Positions 15,568-22,995 of a DNA stretch of 36,425 nucleotides are shown piece after piece (position 1 is the stretch's first letter; each line of letters opens with the position of its first letter). Source of the DNA: a virus; the IMG/VR virus record IMGVR_UViG_3300028399_000018, positions 1-36,425 of that record; one strand, given 5' to 3'. A program made the position numbers and the translations under genes. The notes beneath the pieces were generated by a model that did not search any database, had not been told where the DNA came from, and worked only from the letters and a program-made list of their open reading frames with translations.

Positions 15568-16125
15568 TCAAAATCGAAACCTTATTTTGCCTTTACCCGT
15601 CTCGCCCTTCTCGATCGCCTCGCGTTTTAAAATATTATTGTAGAGTCGCTGGTACTTGTCCCGCAACTCGAGCAGATCAGTAATGTTTGTCTTCGACAGC
15701 GCGAAACCCTCGATCGTGTAGCTCTGCTGATCCTCACTGGCCCGGTTCTCGATGACCGCCTCGATCGCATCGAGAACTTTTTTAACATGCGACCTGGCAT
15801 CGTATGTCGACGCCGCGGCAAAATCGGCGATGACGGTCAAATGGCCTTCTGCGACCAGGTATTTATTCGTACCATCCGTAACCACTGCCTGCCAATGGTA
15901 GTCACCTGGCGTGTAACCTGCAGTCGTGGCCGCCGCGACCGACACCAGGTGGTCGTCGTTATCGTTCGTCGCGTTAAAACTAAATTTTGCAGTCGCGTTG
16001 ATAAACGTGTAGGTCAGCGCCCAGCTACTGGCCGGGTAATGATTGAGCGCGCGCTTCCACTTCCACGTCAGTCCCTGCTGCGCTTCGCTCGGCTCGATGT
16101 CAGGTATGTCTGCTGTACTATCCAC
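15568..16125 (-). CDS. gpW-like head-tail joiner with N-terminal Ig-like domain
   Basis: The GTG start at 16125 overlaps the TerL stop. Residues ~15-105 form a beta-sandwich-like region (SWALTYTFINATAKFSFNATNDND… YHWQAVVTDG… LTVIAD). Residues ~110-185 are helical and end in SYTIEGFALSKTNITDLLELRDKYQ, similar in pattern to the end of lambda gpW, which lies between A and B in the same gene order. gpW is 68 residues, so this would be a gpW-type joiner fused to a surface Ig domain. The gpW match is by pattern only. Confidence 0.6.
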   Translation of the reverse strand: MDSTADIPDIEPSEAQQGLTWKWKRALNHYPASSWALTYTFINATAKFSFNATNDNDDHLVSVAAATTAGYTPGDYHWQAVVTDGTNKYLVAEGHLTVIADFAAASTYDARSHVKKVLDAIEAVIENRASEDQQSYTIEGFALSKTNITDLLELRDKYQRLYNNILKREAIEKGETGKGKIRFRF

Positions 16126-17986
16126 GGTGCTTTGTCACAAAGTTAGGTTTTTTACGATGCCGTTTGCGCTTTTTTAAAATGCGTTTCACCGGCGTATCAG
16201 GATCAACTATAGTTGTTGCCTGGCCGCGCTGCAACTTCTGCATGTAGTGCGCCTTGATTTTCTCGATGTTCGGATTGAGGATCTTATACGCTGCAAAGAT
16301 GTAGTTGTTGATGTCCAAAACCTCATTGTTCTTTTGTTTCTTTTTGAGTACCCAACGCAGCACTTTTCTTCCGTTAACGATTGATACGACACGTTTTTCA
16401 GAAGTAAGTTGCTTAAAATAATCGAGCGAATTATCAGTCGAAAAGTGCATATAACCTGGCCCCGGATTTTTGATCGAAAGCCGCGCGTAAATCAGCTCTT
16501 TTGCCGTGTCGACACCGACACCGTACAAGTTGACTTTCTCCACGTTACTGCGCGTCGGCTTAGTTACCAATGGCCGCCCATAACCACCTATTCCTTTCAG
16601 CGCGTAGACGCGCCGACGCTCGTGCTTTTTACAAAACTTATAGGCTTCCGCGGTATGAAGTCCGCCTGTATCCACGCCGGCGGCGGCTATGCGCATCTCA
16701 AAACCAAGCGCGTGCGTGTAAGTCATCTCGAGAAAATCCTCGAGCTGCTCCCACACATCGGCCTCGGCGGGGCTGCCGTAGAACACCTCATAAGCCATCG
16801 ACCAGTTTTCCTGCTCAAGGCCAAACGCTTTGACTTCGCATTCGATACGGTCCTTCTGCACGTCCACGCCGGCAATCAGGATCCACGCATCTTCCGGCAC
16901 GGTAGGCCCGTACACTTCACGCCGCGCATAGAGTACCTCGGCCTTGATCGTCTCGCCCTTGTCTTTCCATACCTCGCCCAGACACGTATTGACCCATACC
17001 TGCAGTTTCTCCGGAAAACGCTTGGCGTTAACAAAATCGGTTGCGATCTTGCCAAACGTCACCCAGGGGCTGTACAGCTCGCTGATATGAAATCCGGCGA
17101 TACCCCTAAACTCTTTCGTTGCAACCCACTTGCCAGCGCGCAACATCATCGGCTTGTCTTTGTCAGTAATCACGCACGCACATTCGGCGCAGACATAGAC
17201 CGCCTCGTCCGGCTTGCCGTCCGGCCAATTGAGTTGTTTGAACTTGAGACGCTGGTACTCGCCGCAATGCAGGCAGGGCACGTGGTAGTAGCGTTTATCA
17301 GATTCCTCAAACGCATCGGTAATACGGCAGATACCCTCGACCGTCGGTGTCGAACACAAAAATATTTTTCGATTCCAGAAATTTTTAGTTCGCGCTTTGA
17401 CAAGCCCAACCGGATCACCTTCAGTGCCGGCGGACAATGGGTAACGGCTTACCTCGTCGAGCAGCGCGATCCGCCGCGGCCTCGAGGCCAGGCCAGAAGG
17501 ACTGTTAGCGCCGACCACCACCAGGCTGCCGCCCGGAAAGATTTTTTGTTGAATCGTATTGTCGCTGTCACGTGACTTGGCTTCCTTGATCAATGCCGAC
17601 AGCTCGGGCATGTCGCGTATCATCGGCGCGAAACGGTCCTTACTCCAGTCTTTTGCCATCTCGACCGTCGGCTGGACCATGATCATCGGCCCCGGATCAT
17701 GCTCGATGAAATACGCCGCGATGTTGTTGATCGTCTCGGTACCGCCTACTTGCGAGGATTTGACAAACACTGTCTGCTCAGTGTCTGCATCAGACATCGT
17801 ATCCATAATTTCGCGCAAGTATGGCGTGCGGTCCGTACGCCAGCGACCAGGTTCAGGCGAGATGCTACGACTTAGAATCCTTTTTGCGTCGGCCCACGCG
17901 CTTACGCTTAGTCGTTTTGGCGGGCGTATCGCGCTTTGAAACTTTGAGACCACATAGCTTATCTGTGTCGGCGTCGGCGAGTTCAT
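16118..17986 (-). CDS. Terminase large subunit, GpA family
   Basis: This is the motor that cuts and pumps the genome into the head. Residues ~72-84 carry the GpA-type deviant Walker A loop (FVKSSQVGGTETI), then ~170 the Walker B (RRIALLDEVSRYP). A small CxxC pair (CLHCGEYQ, CAECAC) lies near 235-265, as in this family. The nuclease region has AGVDVQKDRIECEVKAFG. It is 622 residues, close to lambda gpA (641). ATG 17986 lies 122 bases inside the TerS gene and is supported by GAGG six bases upstream. The basic C-terminus could contact the portal. Confidence 0.9.
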   Translation of the reverse strand: MNSPTPTQISYVVSKFQSAIRPPKRLSVSAWADAKRILSRSISPEPGRWRTDRTPYLREIMDTMSDADTEQTVFVKSSQVGGTETINNIAAYFIEHDPGPMIMVQPTVEMAKDWSKDRFAPMIRDMPELSALIKEAKSRDSDNTIQQKIFPGGSLVVVGANSPSGLASRPRRIALLDEVSRYPLSAGTEGDPVGLVKARTKNFWNRKIFLCSTPTVEGICRITDAFEESDKRYYHVPCLHCGEYQRLKFKQLNWPDGKPDEAVYVCAECACVITDKDKPMMLRAGKWVATKEFRGIAGFHISELYSPWVTFGKIATDFVNAKRFPEKLQVWVNTCLGEVWKDKGETIKAEVLYARREVYGPTVPEDAWILIAGVDVQKDRIECEVKAFGLEQENWSMAYEVFYGSPAEADVWEQLEDFLEMTYTHALGFEMRIAAAGVDTGGLHTAEAYKFCKKHERRRVYALKGIGGYGRPLVTKPTRSNVEKVNLYGVGVDTAKELIYARLSIKNPGPGYMHFSTDNSLDYFKQLTSEKRVVSIVNGRKVLRWVLKKKQKNNEVLDINNYIFAAYKILNPNIEKIKAHYMQKLQRGQATTIVDPDTPVKRILKKRKRHRKKPNFVTKHRG

Positions 17987-18410
17987 TCAGTACCTCGATA
18001 AACAATTCTTCCAGCTCGGCTTTAACTTGCGGTATCGTCTTGCAACCAAAAACCAATGGCGCGGCACGAGTCGGTATCGTCATGATACGCGTTTTAAGCG
18101 CGAAAGCCATGTCAGTCCAAGCTTTTGCTACCGCTTCGACTTCGACAAGCTCTTTACGCATGACCTGGAGATCCAGCTCGACCTTGTCGGCGCGCAGCTT
18201 ATCAAGCCTGGCCTTCTCCTGCTGCGGATTGTTGGCCTGGCCATACAGCAGCTGCAGTGCGGCACGCGGCTCGTACAGTTTGCAACGGTTGTTCTTCTCG
18301 ACCGGCTCGAGGCCACCAAGACGCTTACGAATCGTTGCTGTGTCGAACCCGGTCAGCTCGGACAGCTGCGATGTTGTCAGTTTCGTGATTTTGTCTCGAT
18401 GCGTAGGCAT
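17865..18410 (-). CDS. Terminase small subunit, Nu1-like
   Basis: The 181-residue protein binds the packaging site. It starts with a winged-helix type HTH (LTTSQLSELTGFDTATIRKRL), a long helix with coiled-coil character (residues ~80-115) and a basic C-terminal tail (KTTKRKRVGRRKKDSKS). The layout matches Nu1-type small terminases. No clear ribosome site precedes the ATG; a GAGAG lies farther upstream. Its last 122 bases are also the first 40 codons of TerL. Confidence 0.85.
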   Translation of the reverse strand: MPTHRDKITKLTTSQLSELTGFDTATIRKRLGGLEPVEKNNRCKLYEPRAALQLLYGQANNPQQEKARLDKLRADKVELDLQVMRKELVEVEAVAKAWTDMAFALKTRIMTIPTRAAPLVFGCKTIPQVKAELEELFIEVLNELADADTDKLCGLKVSKRDTPAKTTKRKRVGRRKKDSKS

Positions 18411-18439
18411 TTGATTTTAAAAGACTCTCTACTACGTGA

Positions 18440-18637
18440 CTATATTTTGTTCAGAACTAGGCAAAAACCGCAAGCATCCGCACCCACGCCTAAGCCTCTC
18501 TGGGAAGGACCCGCCGCTTTGCAGTAGGTAGGTACTACCGAACACCTGAAATCGCCTGATATGGGCTGTCCTGCAGCGACGTAAGGAATCGCGCAATAGA
18601 CCAACGCCAAAAACAGCTTTCTCTTTGTACTCAACAT
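18440..18637 (-). CDS. Small putative exported protein (65 aa)
   Basis: The ATG at 18637 follows GGTAGG six bases upstream. The protein begins with a basic N-terminus (MLSTKRK) and a hydrophobic stretch (LFLALVYCAIPYVAA) ending in AGQ, which looks like a signal peptide or one-pass anchor. The mature part has four cysteines (C..YC, CGFC). No lipobox is present. It lies between the gpZ-like gene and TerS. Possible roles are superinfection exclusion or a moron-type host change; nothing specific can be said. Confidence 0.45.
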   Translation of the reverse strand: MLSTKRKLFLALVYCAIPYVAAGQPISGDFRCSVVPTYCKAAGPSQRGLGVGADACGFCLVLNKI

Positions 18638-18662
18638 CACATACCTACCGTTATGTTCGACT

Positions 18663-19277
18663 CTACTTTAACTTCGAAATGTAGAATTTTAAATTACGTT
18701 CAAACTCACGCGGGAAACGCTTTAAAATCTCCCTGCGCAACACACCCTGCCGGTAGAACTTTTTAAACAAGTGGCGAACCGACGGCCCGCGTAACGCCTT
18801 AAGCTTTGCCGTGCGCTTCGGCCCAGTACGTGCAAAGACGAGAAGCTTACCACTGGTTTGACCACGTCCAATGAACGCACCTTTGTACTCTTTGTTGCGC
18901 TGCCACGCCGAAGACTTAACACCCTTGAAACGATAGTTACCTTTGCGATCGCGTTTCCGAAACGCTTTAGGGTTACGCTTACTTGGTGCCACCCACTCAA
19001 TCAAATTCTCAACGCCAGGTCTTGCCCTAACGATAACAAACATGGAGGTATTGTTTGGTCTTGCCATCGCAGCAACAAACAACTTACGTTTGATCCGCTG
19101 CCTATTAAGCCTGGATACTTGCGTTATCTGCTTAACGATAACATTCAACGACGGCTGCGTAATACGATTCAGCGTACGCGCCATTGCCTTCGGTATCACA
19201 ACACGTTCAGCACGCGACAGATACCGCGTTGCTTCGCGCACATGTATTTTTAAATCTATCGAGAAGTATCCGCTCAT
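18663..19277 (-). CDS. Minor tail protein Z-like (tail completion), first gene of late operon
   Basis: The 204-residue protein matches the gpZ pattern: N-terminal amphipathic helix (ATRYLSRAERVVIPKAMARTLNRIT) followed by basic segments, and a C-terminal block ending in ALRGPSVRHLFKKF, close to the family's GPS(V) hallmark. gpZ-type proteins help finish the tail-head junction. In lambda the gene lies next to U; here it is upstream of TerS, far from the tail genes, which is unusual. ATG at 19277 has no clear ribosome site; a promoter core lies 7 bases upstream. Confidence 0.65.
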   Translation of the reverse strand: MSGYFSIDLKIHVREATRYLSRAERVVIPKAMARTLNRITQPSLNVIVKQITQVSRLNRQRIKRKLFVAAMARPNNTSMFVIVRARPGVENLIEWVAPSKRNPKAFRKRDRKGNYRFKGVKSSAWQRNKEYKGAFIGRGQTSGKLLVFARTGPKRTAKLKALRGPSVRHLFKKFYRQGVLRREILKRFPREFERNLKFYISKLK

Positions 19278-19295
19278 GCCAGCAGTATAGCACAA
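19278..19295 (-). promoter_or_regulatory. Putative late-arm promoter (extended -10, TGCTATACT)
   Basis: On the minus strand TGC TATACT occupies 19292-19284, six bases before the ATG of the gpZ-like gene. A TG one base before the hexamer gives an extended -10. No -35 box is visible, as often with extended -10 sites. The expected start of transcription would coincide with the ATG, so the message could be leaderless. Confidence 0.45.
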
Positions 19296-19640
19296 CGATA
19301 ACAGCCTGAATGGCCGGGTGTTTGTTGTCTGCGATCGAAGTATCGTATCGCGTTGTATCGTATTGTATCTTGTTATCGCACCTCCTATCCCCGCACTATA
19401 TACTTACTTACTTATTACTCTTCTTCTTCTTCTTCTTCTTCTTAAAGGGGATACATAGATACAGAACAGATATATGCTGTAAAAATAGGGGTCAGACGCG
19501 TATCACAATAGCGATACGATACGATACTTTAAAACAAAAGCGAAACATAGTGTTTTAGCCCTGCCATGCTTGCAAAGCTAGATCAATTAAGGATTTGCAG
19601 TATACGCTATCGACACCGTTACGCCATTTGTTGCTGTAAA
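19296..19640. other. Divergent intergenic region, first part: GTATCG-type repeats and CTT tract
   Basis: GTATC-type words are clustered here. On the plus strand GTATCG occurs at 19340, 19345 and 19355, with GTATCT at 19365 and TTATCGC at 19373, giving a ~10-bp phased tract. In inverted orientation CGTATC lies at 19499 and CGATAC at 19512, 19517 and 19522. A GATACATAGATACAG segment lies at 19450. Between the blocks, (CTT)8 occupies 19420-19443. No convincing gene is seen here. The arrangement fits operators or origin-protein sites controlling both arms. Confidence 0.6.
19420..19443. repeat. (CTT)8 microsatellite
   Basis: Eight exact CTT units in the control region, followed by AAAGGGG. Simple-sequence tracts in promoters can change length by slippage and act as expression switches. 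No gene reads through it. Confidence 0.8.
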
Positions 19641-19812
19641 TTTAGGACCGGCCATTTTTAGGTGGTTCTAAATTTTGGCCTTTTTCGCTGAAATTTTAAA
19701 AACTGCTGTATGGAAATAAAACTACGTTTTGTATTTTGGTCTTTTTTAGCATGTTCCAAAAAATAGTTGCGAAAAGGTGGTTCTAAATTTTGAAGAGGTG
19801 GTTCTAAATTTT
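19638..19812. repeat. GGTGGTTCTAAATTTT iterons, candidate replication origin
   Basis: Three direct copies of GGTGGTTCTAAATTTT start at 19661, 19776 and 19797 (the last two 21 bases apart, two helical turns). A near-inverted copy, AAATTTAGGACC, lies at 19638-19649. The surrounding sequence is very AT-rich with long A/T runs. Iterons next to a primase-helicase gene are typical of phage and plasmid origins. This rests on repeats alone; no replication protein binding is shown. Confidence 0.6.
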
Positions 19813-19925
19813 TTTAAAAAAATAAATTTTATGTTTTGAATACAGCTACATATCTTACTTTTTGTTTATTCGTTGTACATCGTCGATCATGAAATGCTAA
19901 TACAAGTTTCTGTATCGACGTCATC

Positions 19926-19945
19926 TGCTATAGTTAGAAGGGCAC
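19926..19945 (+). promoter_or_regulatory. Putative early promoter (extended -10, TGCTATAGT)
   Basis: TGC TATAGT at 19926-19934 gives an extended -10 site 43 bases before the primase ATG. No clear -35 is visible. A GTATCG word flanks each side (19911 and 19950), so it may be controlled by the same repeats. A ribosome site GGGAG precedes the ATG. Confidence 0.5.
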
Positions 19946-19976
19946 GCTGTATCGTTTATTTTGGGAGATTCGCAAC

Positions 19977-21992
19977 ATGATCGACAACACAAATCAAGAC
20001 CTGGAGCGCTCCGGCCTCAATCATTCACGCATTCGCGCAAGACTCAAGTTCAAAACACTCGCCAAGCAAGACATCAAGAAAATTCTCAAAGACTTCGATG
20101 ATGTCGACAAGATTCGTTTCTGTTATAAGATTCCTTACTTCGACGTCGACGGAAAAGAAACAAAGTATTTTCGTATACGGCTCTTTCGTGAAGAGCAAAG
20201 CGGTTTTGACAAACAGCACAAAGCAAAATACTGGCAGCCGGCAGGCACGCCACCTGCAGCGTTTTTTCCGCGCACGTTAATCAAACCAACCTGGCGCCAG
20301 GTGATCGAAGATCCTGACGTCGATATCTATATCACAGAAGGCGAGAAGAAAGCCGCGGCGGCCTGTCATTACGGTCTTGCCTGCATCGCGCTCGGTGGCG
20401 TGTGGTCGTTTCAATCGAAAAAACTCGGTACCAATCTCATCAAAGACCTGGCGCAGATCAACTGGCGCGCGCGCAATGTCTATATAGTTTTTGACAATGA
20501 CCTGCAGAACAACGAGCAAGTACGAAAAGCGCAGCATCGTTTGAGTCGCCGCCTGGCAGAACAAGGTGCGATGGTCTACACGGTACAGCTCCCGCCATCA
20601 GATAAGAAAATAGGATTAGACGACTACCTGCTCGAGCATAGTATCGATGAGTTCAAAGAGCTGCCGACGATCGAATATAAAGAATCGATTGCGTTACACG
20701 AGCTCAATGCGCGCTGCGCCTATATATACAGTCTTTGCTCGTTCTACGATCTGCAGTACAAAGACATCATGTCATTGACACAAGCTAAGGCGCGCTACGA
20801 CAATGTCGTCATTGAGCGTGTCGAAGAGACTAAGAACGGCGAGAAAATCAAACGGCTTAAAGTGTTCGACGAGTGGCTGGCCTGGGCCGCGCGGCGTGAG
20901 TATAAAGATTTTATCTACCAGCCAGGTGGACCGGCTGAGATCGGCGACCGCATCAACACCTGGCCGGGCTACCCGTTCAAGCCAAAGCGCGGCAGCATTA
21001 AGCCGTTTTTAAAAATGCTCGACCACATGTTCAAGAACGACCACGATAACTTTCGCCAGTGGTTTCTGCAGTGGCTTGCCTATCCGCTGCAACACCCTGG
21101 TACTAAACTCTACACCGCTGTCGTTCTCTGGTCGATCGGCACCGGCACCGGTAAGACCTACTTAGGTAAGATCATGGGCAAAATATACGGCGAGAACTTT
21201 ACCGAGATAGGGCAGGACGAGTTATATAGCAAGTACAACTACTGGGCCAAAGACAAGCAGTTCGCGCTCGGCGATGAGATAACCGGGACGATGAAACGCG
21301 AGCACGCCGACAATATCAAGAACATGATCACGCGTGAAACACTGTGGATCGATGAGAAATACATCCCGCAATACTCGGTACGGTCGTGTCTCAACTATCT
21401 TTTCACTTCGAACCACCCTGACGCGTTTTTGATAGAACGTTATGATAGAAGGTTTGCAGTCTACGAGGTCAATAACGACAAACTACCGCCATCACTGACT
21501 AAAGAGCTTCGCCGCTGGGTTGCCGCGTCCGGACCAAGCGCGCTGTTTCATTATATGCTCAACGAAGTCGACGTCTCGGCATTCGACCCGACCGCGCCAG
21601 CGATCATGACAGAGAGCAAACGCGACATGATCAACCTGTCATTGTCTGATGTCGATAGTTTCTGTGACCAGCTGCGCCATGATCCAGACAGCGCGCTGCT
21701 GCTCGGCGGCCATGTCGTTAAACGCGACCTGTTTACTGTCAGCGATCTAGTTAAAATCTACACGCAAAACGGCGAGCGCCAATGCACGCGCATTGCGATG
21801 TCCAAAGCACTAAGACGTGCGGGCTTCGTCATGCGCCAGATTCGCATCGGCACACACAGCGTTAAAAAACTGTGGGCAATTAAAAACAGTAAGCGCTGGG
21901 ATAAAGCGTCGGCGTCGGACTGGCGTGACGAGTACAACAGCAACGTCGTTAAAATTGCAGCCGGTGTGCAAAAGCGGGAGCGGAAGTTTTGA
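19977..21992 (+). CDS. Primase-helicase (TOPRIM-like N-terminus, SF3 helicase C-terminus)
   Basis: This 671-residue protein starts and drives phage DNA synthesis. The N-terminal half has a TOPRIM-type core: YITEGEKKAAAA (about 117) with the catalytic Glu, and VYIVFDNDLQ (about 168) with the DxD pair, as in DUF3854-type primases. The C-terminal half is a superfamily 3 helicase: Walker A IGTGTGKT (about 387), Walker B FALGDEITG, sensor YLFTSNHPDAF, and arginine finger YDRRFAV. Both parts look intact. It is the first gene of the early arm, just downstream of iterons. A C-terminal winged-helix-like segment (FTVSDLVKIYTQNGERQ…) may bind DNA. Confidence 0.85.
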   Translation: MIDNTNQDLERSGLNHSRIRARLKFKTLAKQDIKKILKDFDDVDKIRFCYKIPYFDVDGKETKYFRIRLFREEQSGFDKQHKAKYWQPAGTPPAAFFPRTLIKPTWRQVIEDPDVDIYITEGEKKAAAACHYGLACIALGGVWSFQSKKLGTNLIKDLAQINWRARNVYIVFDNDLQNNEQVRKAQHRLSRRLAEQGAMVYTVQLPPSDKKIGLDDYLLEHSIDEFKELPTIEYKESIALHELNARCAYIYSLCSFYDLQYKDIMSLTQAKARYDNVVIERVEETKNGEKIKRLKVFDEWLAWAARREYKDFIYQPGGPAEIGDRINTWPGYPFKPKRGSIKPFLKMLDHMFKNDHDNFRQWFLQWLAYPLQHPGTKLYTAVVLWSIGTGTGKTYLGKIMGKIYGENFTEIGQDELYSKYNYWAKDKQFALGDEITGTMKREHADNIKNMITRETLWIDEKYIPQYSVRSCLNYLFTSNHPDAFLIERYDRRFAVYEVNNDKLPPSLTKELRRWVAASGPSALFHYMLNEVDVSAFDPTAPAIMTESKRDMINLSLSDVDSFCDQLRHDPDSALLLGGHVVKRDLFTVSDLVKIYTQNGERQCTRIAMSKALRRAGFVMRQIRIGTHSVKKLWAIKNSKRWDKASASDWRDEYNSNVVKIAAGVQKRERKF

Positions 21993-22045
21993 TACTGTAA
22001 AACCTGCTTTTGTGAGCCCATATATAAGTATATTTTTAAAAATCT

Positions 22046-22062
22046 TGGCACGCTTTCTGCTT
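22046..22062 (+). promoter_or_regulatory. Sigma-54-like promoter, copy 1
   Basis: TGGCACGCTTTCTGCTT fits the sigma-54 pattern TGGCAC-N5-TTGCW, with GG and GC in the right spacing (-24/-12). One base differs (C for the first T of TTGC). It is one of two near-identical sites. Confidence 0.5.
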
Positions 22063-22079
22063 GGATCCTTTTAAATTCC

Positions 22080-22096
22080 TGGCACACTTCCTGCTT
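22080..22096 (+). promoter_or_regulatory. Sigma-54-like promoter, copy 2
   Basis: TGGCACACTTCCTGCTT is the second site, 34 bases after the first, with the same spacing of GG and GC. Each copy is preceded by TTTTAAA, so the repeat unit is about 34 bases. Transcripts from either site would run into the structured RNA and the early genes. Confidence 0.5.
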
Positions 22097-22203
22097 AAAA
22101 ACACATTAGTAAAATCTAATGCGAAAATAATTTTCAAGTTGTTGATTCTAAACTAATTATTTTTTAAAATAACACTTGATTTTATCAGCGTCCTGACCGA
22201 TAC

Positions 22204-22209
22204 TATAGT
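22204..22209 (+). promoter_or_regulatory. Putative -10 box (TATAGT) before structured RNA
   Basis: TATAGT matches the -10 of the primase promoter in sequence and in its following bases. A TTGATT lies 22 bases upstream, too far for a normal -35. Transcription would begin near 22215. Confidence 0.4.
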
Positions 22210-22214
22210 CAAGA

Positions 22215-22642
22215 GCGGCGCACGGGGCGCGGTAGCCATGCGGGATCTTAAGATCCCAGGCAGCTACCACCAGGCGCCAGGGATTACCGGTTACCCACTG
22301 GCCGGGATAGAAAATCAGCGTGGTGGCTGGGATAAGGCACCCGCCGACGGGCGGGAAAGAAAACCAGCGACGCGGCCGAAAAGCCGCCGCCGATTAGGCC
22401 GCTGTTGCGTCCTATCCAGCGGATTGTGGAGACACAGCGTTGGGCAGCAAGCTCGATCGGTGGGAGCGGGGGCAGTAGTCTCGGAGGGCGTAGGGCTCCA
22501 AAGAGGCGAAAAACCCGGGGTGCGGCGTAGCGAGTGCAGGCGCGGGTCGCAGCACCTAAAAGCAGTCCTGTACCTGCCCGTGACAGCCGGGCATTACAAA
22601 TAGCTGTCACACTTTAACATGCCCTACGGCATCTTAAAGTGT
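22215..22642 (+). ncRNA. Structured, GC-rich RNA or long 5' leader of early operon
   Basis: About 430 bases without a convincing gene, much more GC-rich than the flanks. Many perfect stems are visible: GGCGC/GCGCC (22226/22274) enclosing GGTAGC/GCTACC (22231/22263), enclosing GGGATC/GATCCC (22242/22252). Others are CCCGCC/GGCGGG (22340/22350), GCGGC/GCCGC (22372/22383), GAGAC/GTCTC (22429/22478) and GGTGC/GCACC (about 22519/22552). A pseudoknot is formed by TGCCCG/CGGGCA (22575/22588) whose loop TGACAGC pairs exactly with GCTGTCA at 22603-22609. A 14-bp hairpin (22609-22642) ends the segment. A 17-base motif GGGAWAGAAAAYCAGCG occurs twice (22304, 22353). No known RNA class is recognised. Confidence 0.65.
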
Positions 22643-22671
22643 ATAACGTAATAGTGAAGGAGGTGGGCCCG

Positions 22672-22995
22672 ATGGGAAGGGTAACCGCAAAACAATTAAT
22701 CCGCGCCGCGGCGTCTGTTCGCGGCGCACAAGCCGCTGGCCTTGAGACCGAGGCCAGCAAACAAGCGCCTGCTCTCCTCGATCAGGCGTTCCAGGTGCTG
22801 GCGCGGTTGGAATCCCGTGCCAGCGAAGACGCGCTGTGCGACCGCGGTGGTCGTGCAGTCGCGCAGTATAAAAATTTTGCTGCGGCAGTCAAAGAGCTTA
22901 CCGCGGCGCTCGGCGAGGCTGACAAGTCCGCCACTTCCCCTACCGCATCCGCGGCGCCTTCCAAATCTCTTTCCAAGGAGGCCTGCAATGGCTAA
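22672..22995 (+). CDS. Small Ala-rich early protein (107 aa)
   Basis: ATG 22672 has a near-perfect AAGGAGGT eight bases upstream and lies just after the structured RNA. The protein is helical, Ala-rich, with a short basic N-terminus and a Ser/Pro/Ala-rich C-terminal tail (residues ~88-107). No family is recognised. It is the first gene of a run of small early genes and overlaps the next gene by 8 bases. Such genes often encode host-takeover proteins. Confidence 0.6.
   Translation: MGRVTAKQLIRAAASVRGAQAAGLETEASKQAPALLDQAFQVLARLESRASEDALCDRGGRAVAQYKNFAAAVKELTAALGEADKSATSPTASAAPSKSLSKEACNG

Larger units (their letters stand above)
21993..22210. other. AT-rich intergenic segment between primase gene and structured RNA
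   Basis: No gene is seen. It contains two sigma-54-like sites and a small hairpin (CATTAG-TAAAAT-CTAATG, 22104-22121). A longer AT-rich inverted repeat (AAATAATT at 22125, AATTATTT at 22155) is followed by T-run and may end the primase transcript. Confidence 0.5.

Noticed and set aside
16409-17575. 388-residue open frame on the plus strand
   Set aside because: Lies fully antisense to the terminase gene, which has clear family motifs; no ribosome site or sensible protein.
19420-19443. CRISPR-like repeat
   Set aside because: It is a simple CTT tract without spacers; no array is present anywhere in the window.
19310-19558. 82-residue open frame across the CTT tract
   Set aside because: Low-complexity phenylalanine run, no ribosome site; it lies in the control region.
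21993-22200. Tandem TGGCAC repeats as a packaging (cos/pac) site
   Set aside because: They match sigma-54 spacing better, and packaging sites of this family normally lie near the terminase genes.
22238-22610. Possible proteins on both strands in the structured RNA segment
   Set aside because: Composition is Arg/Gly-rich low-complexity, there are no ribosome sites, and base-paired stems explain the sequence better.
22215-22642. RNase P RNA, tmRNA or group I intron
   Set aside because: No conserved core of RNase P, no tRNA-like end of tmRNA, and no group I P3-P7 core could be found.
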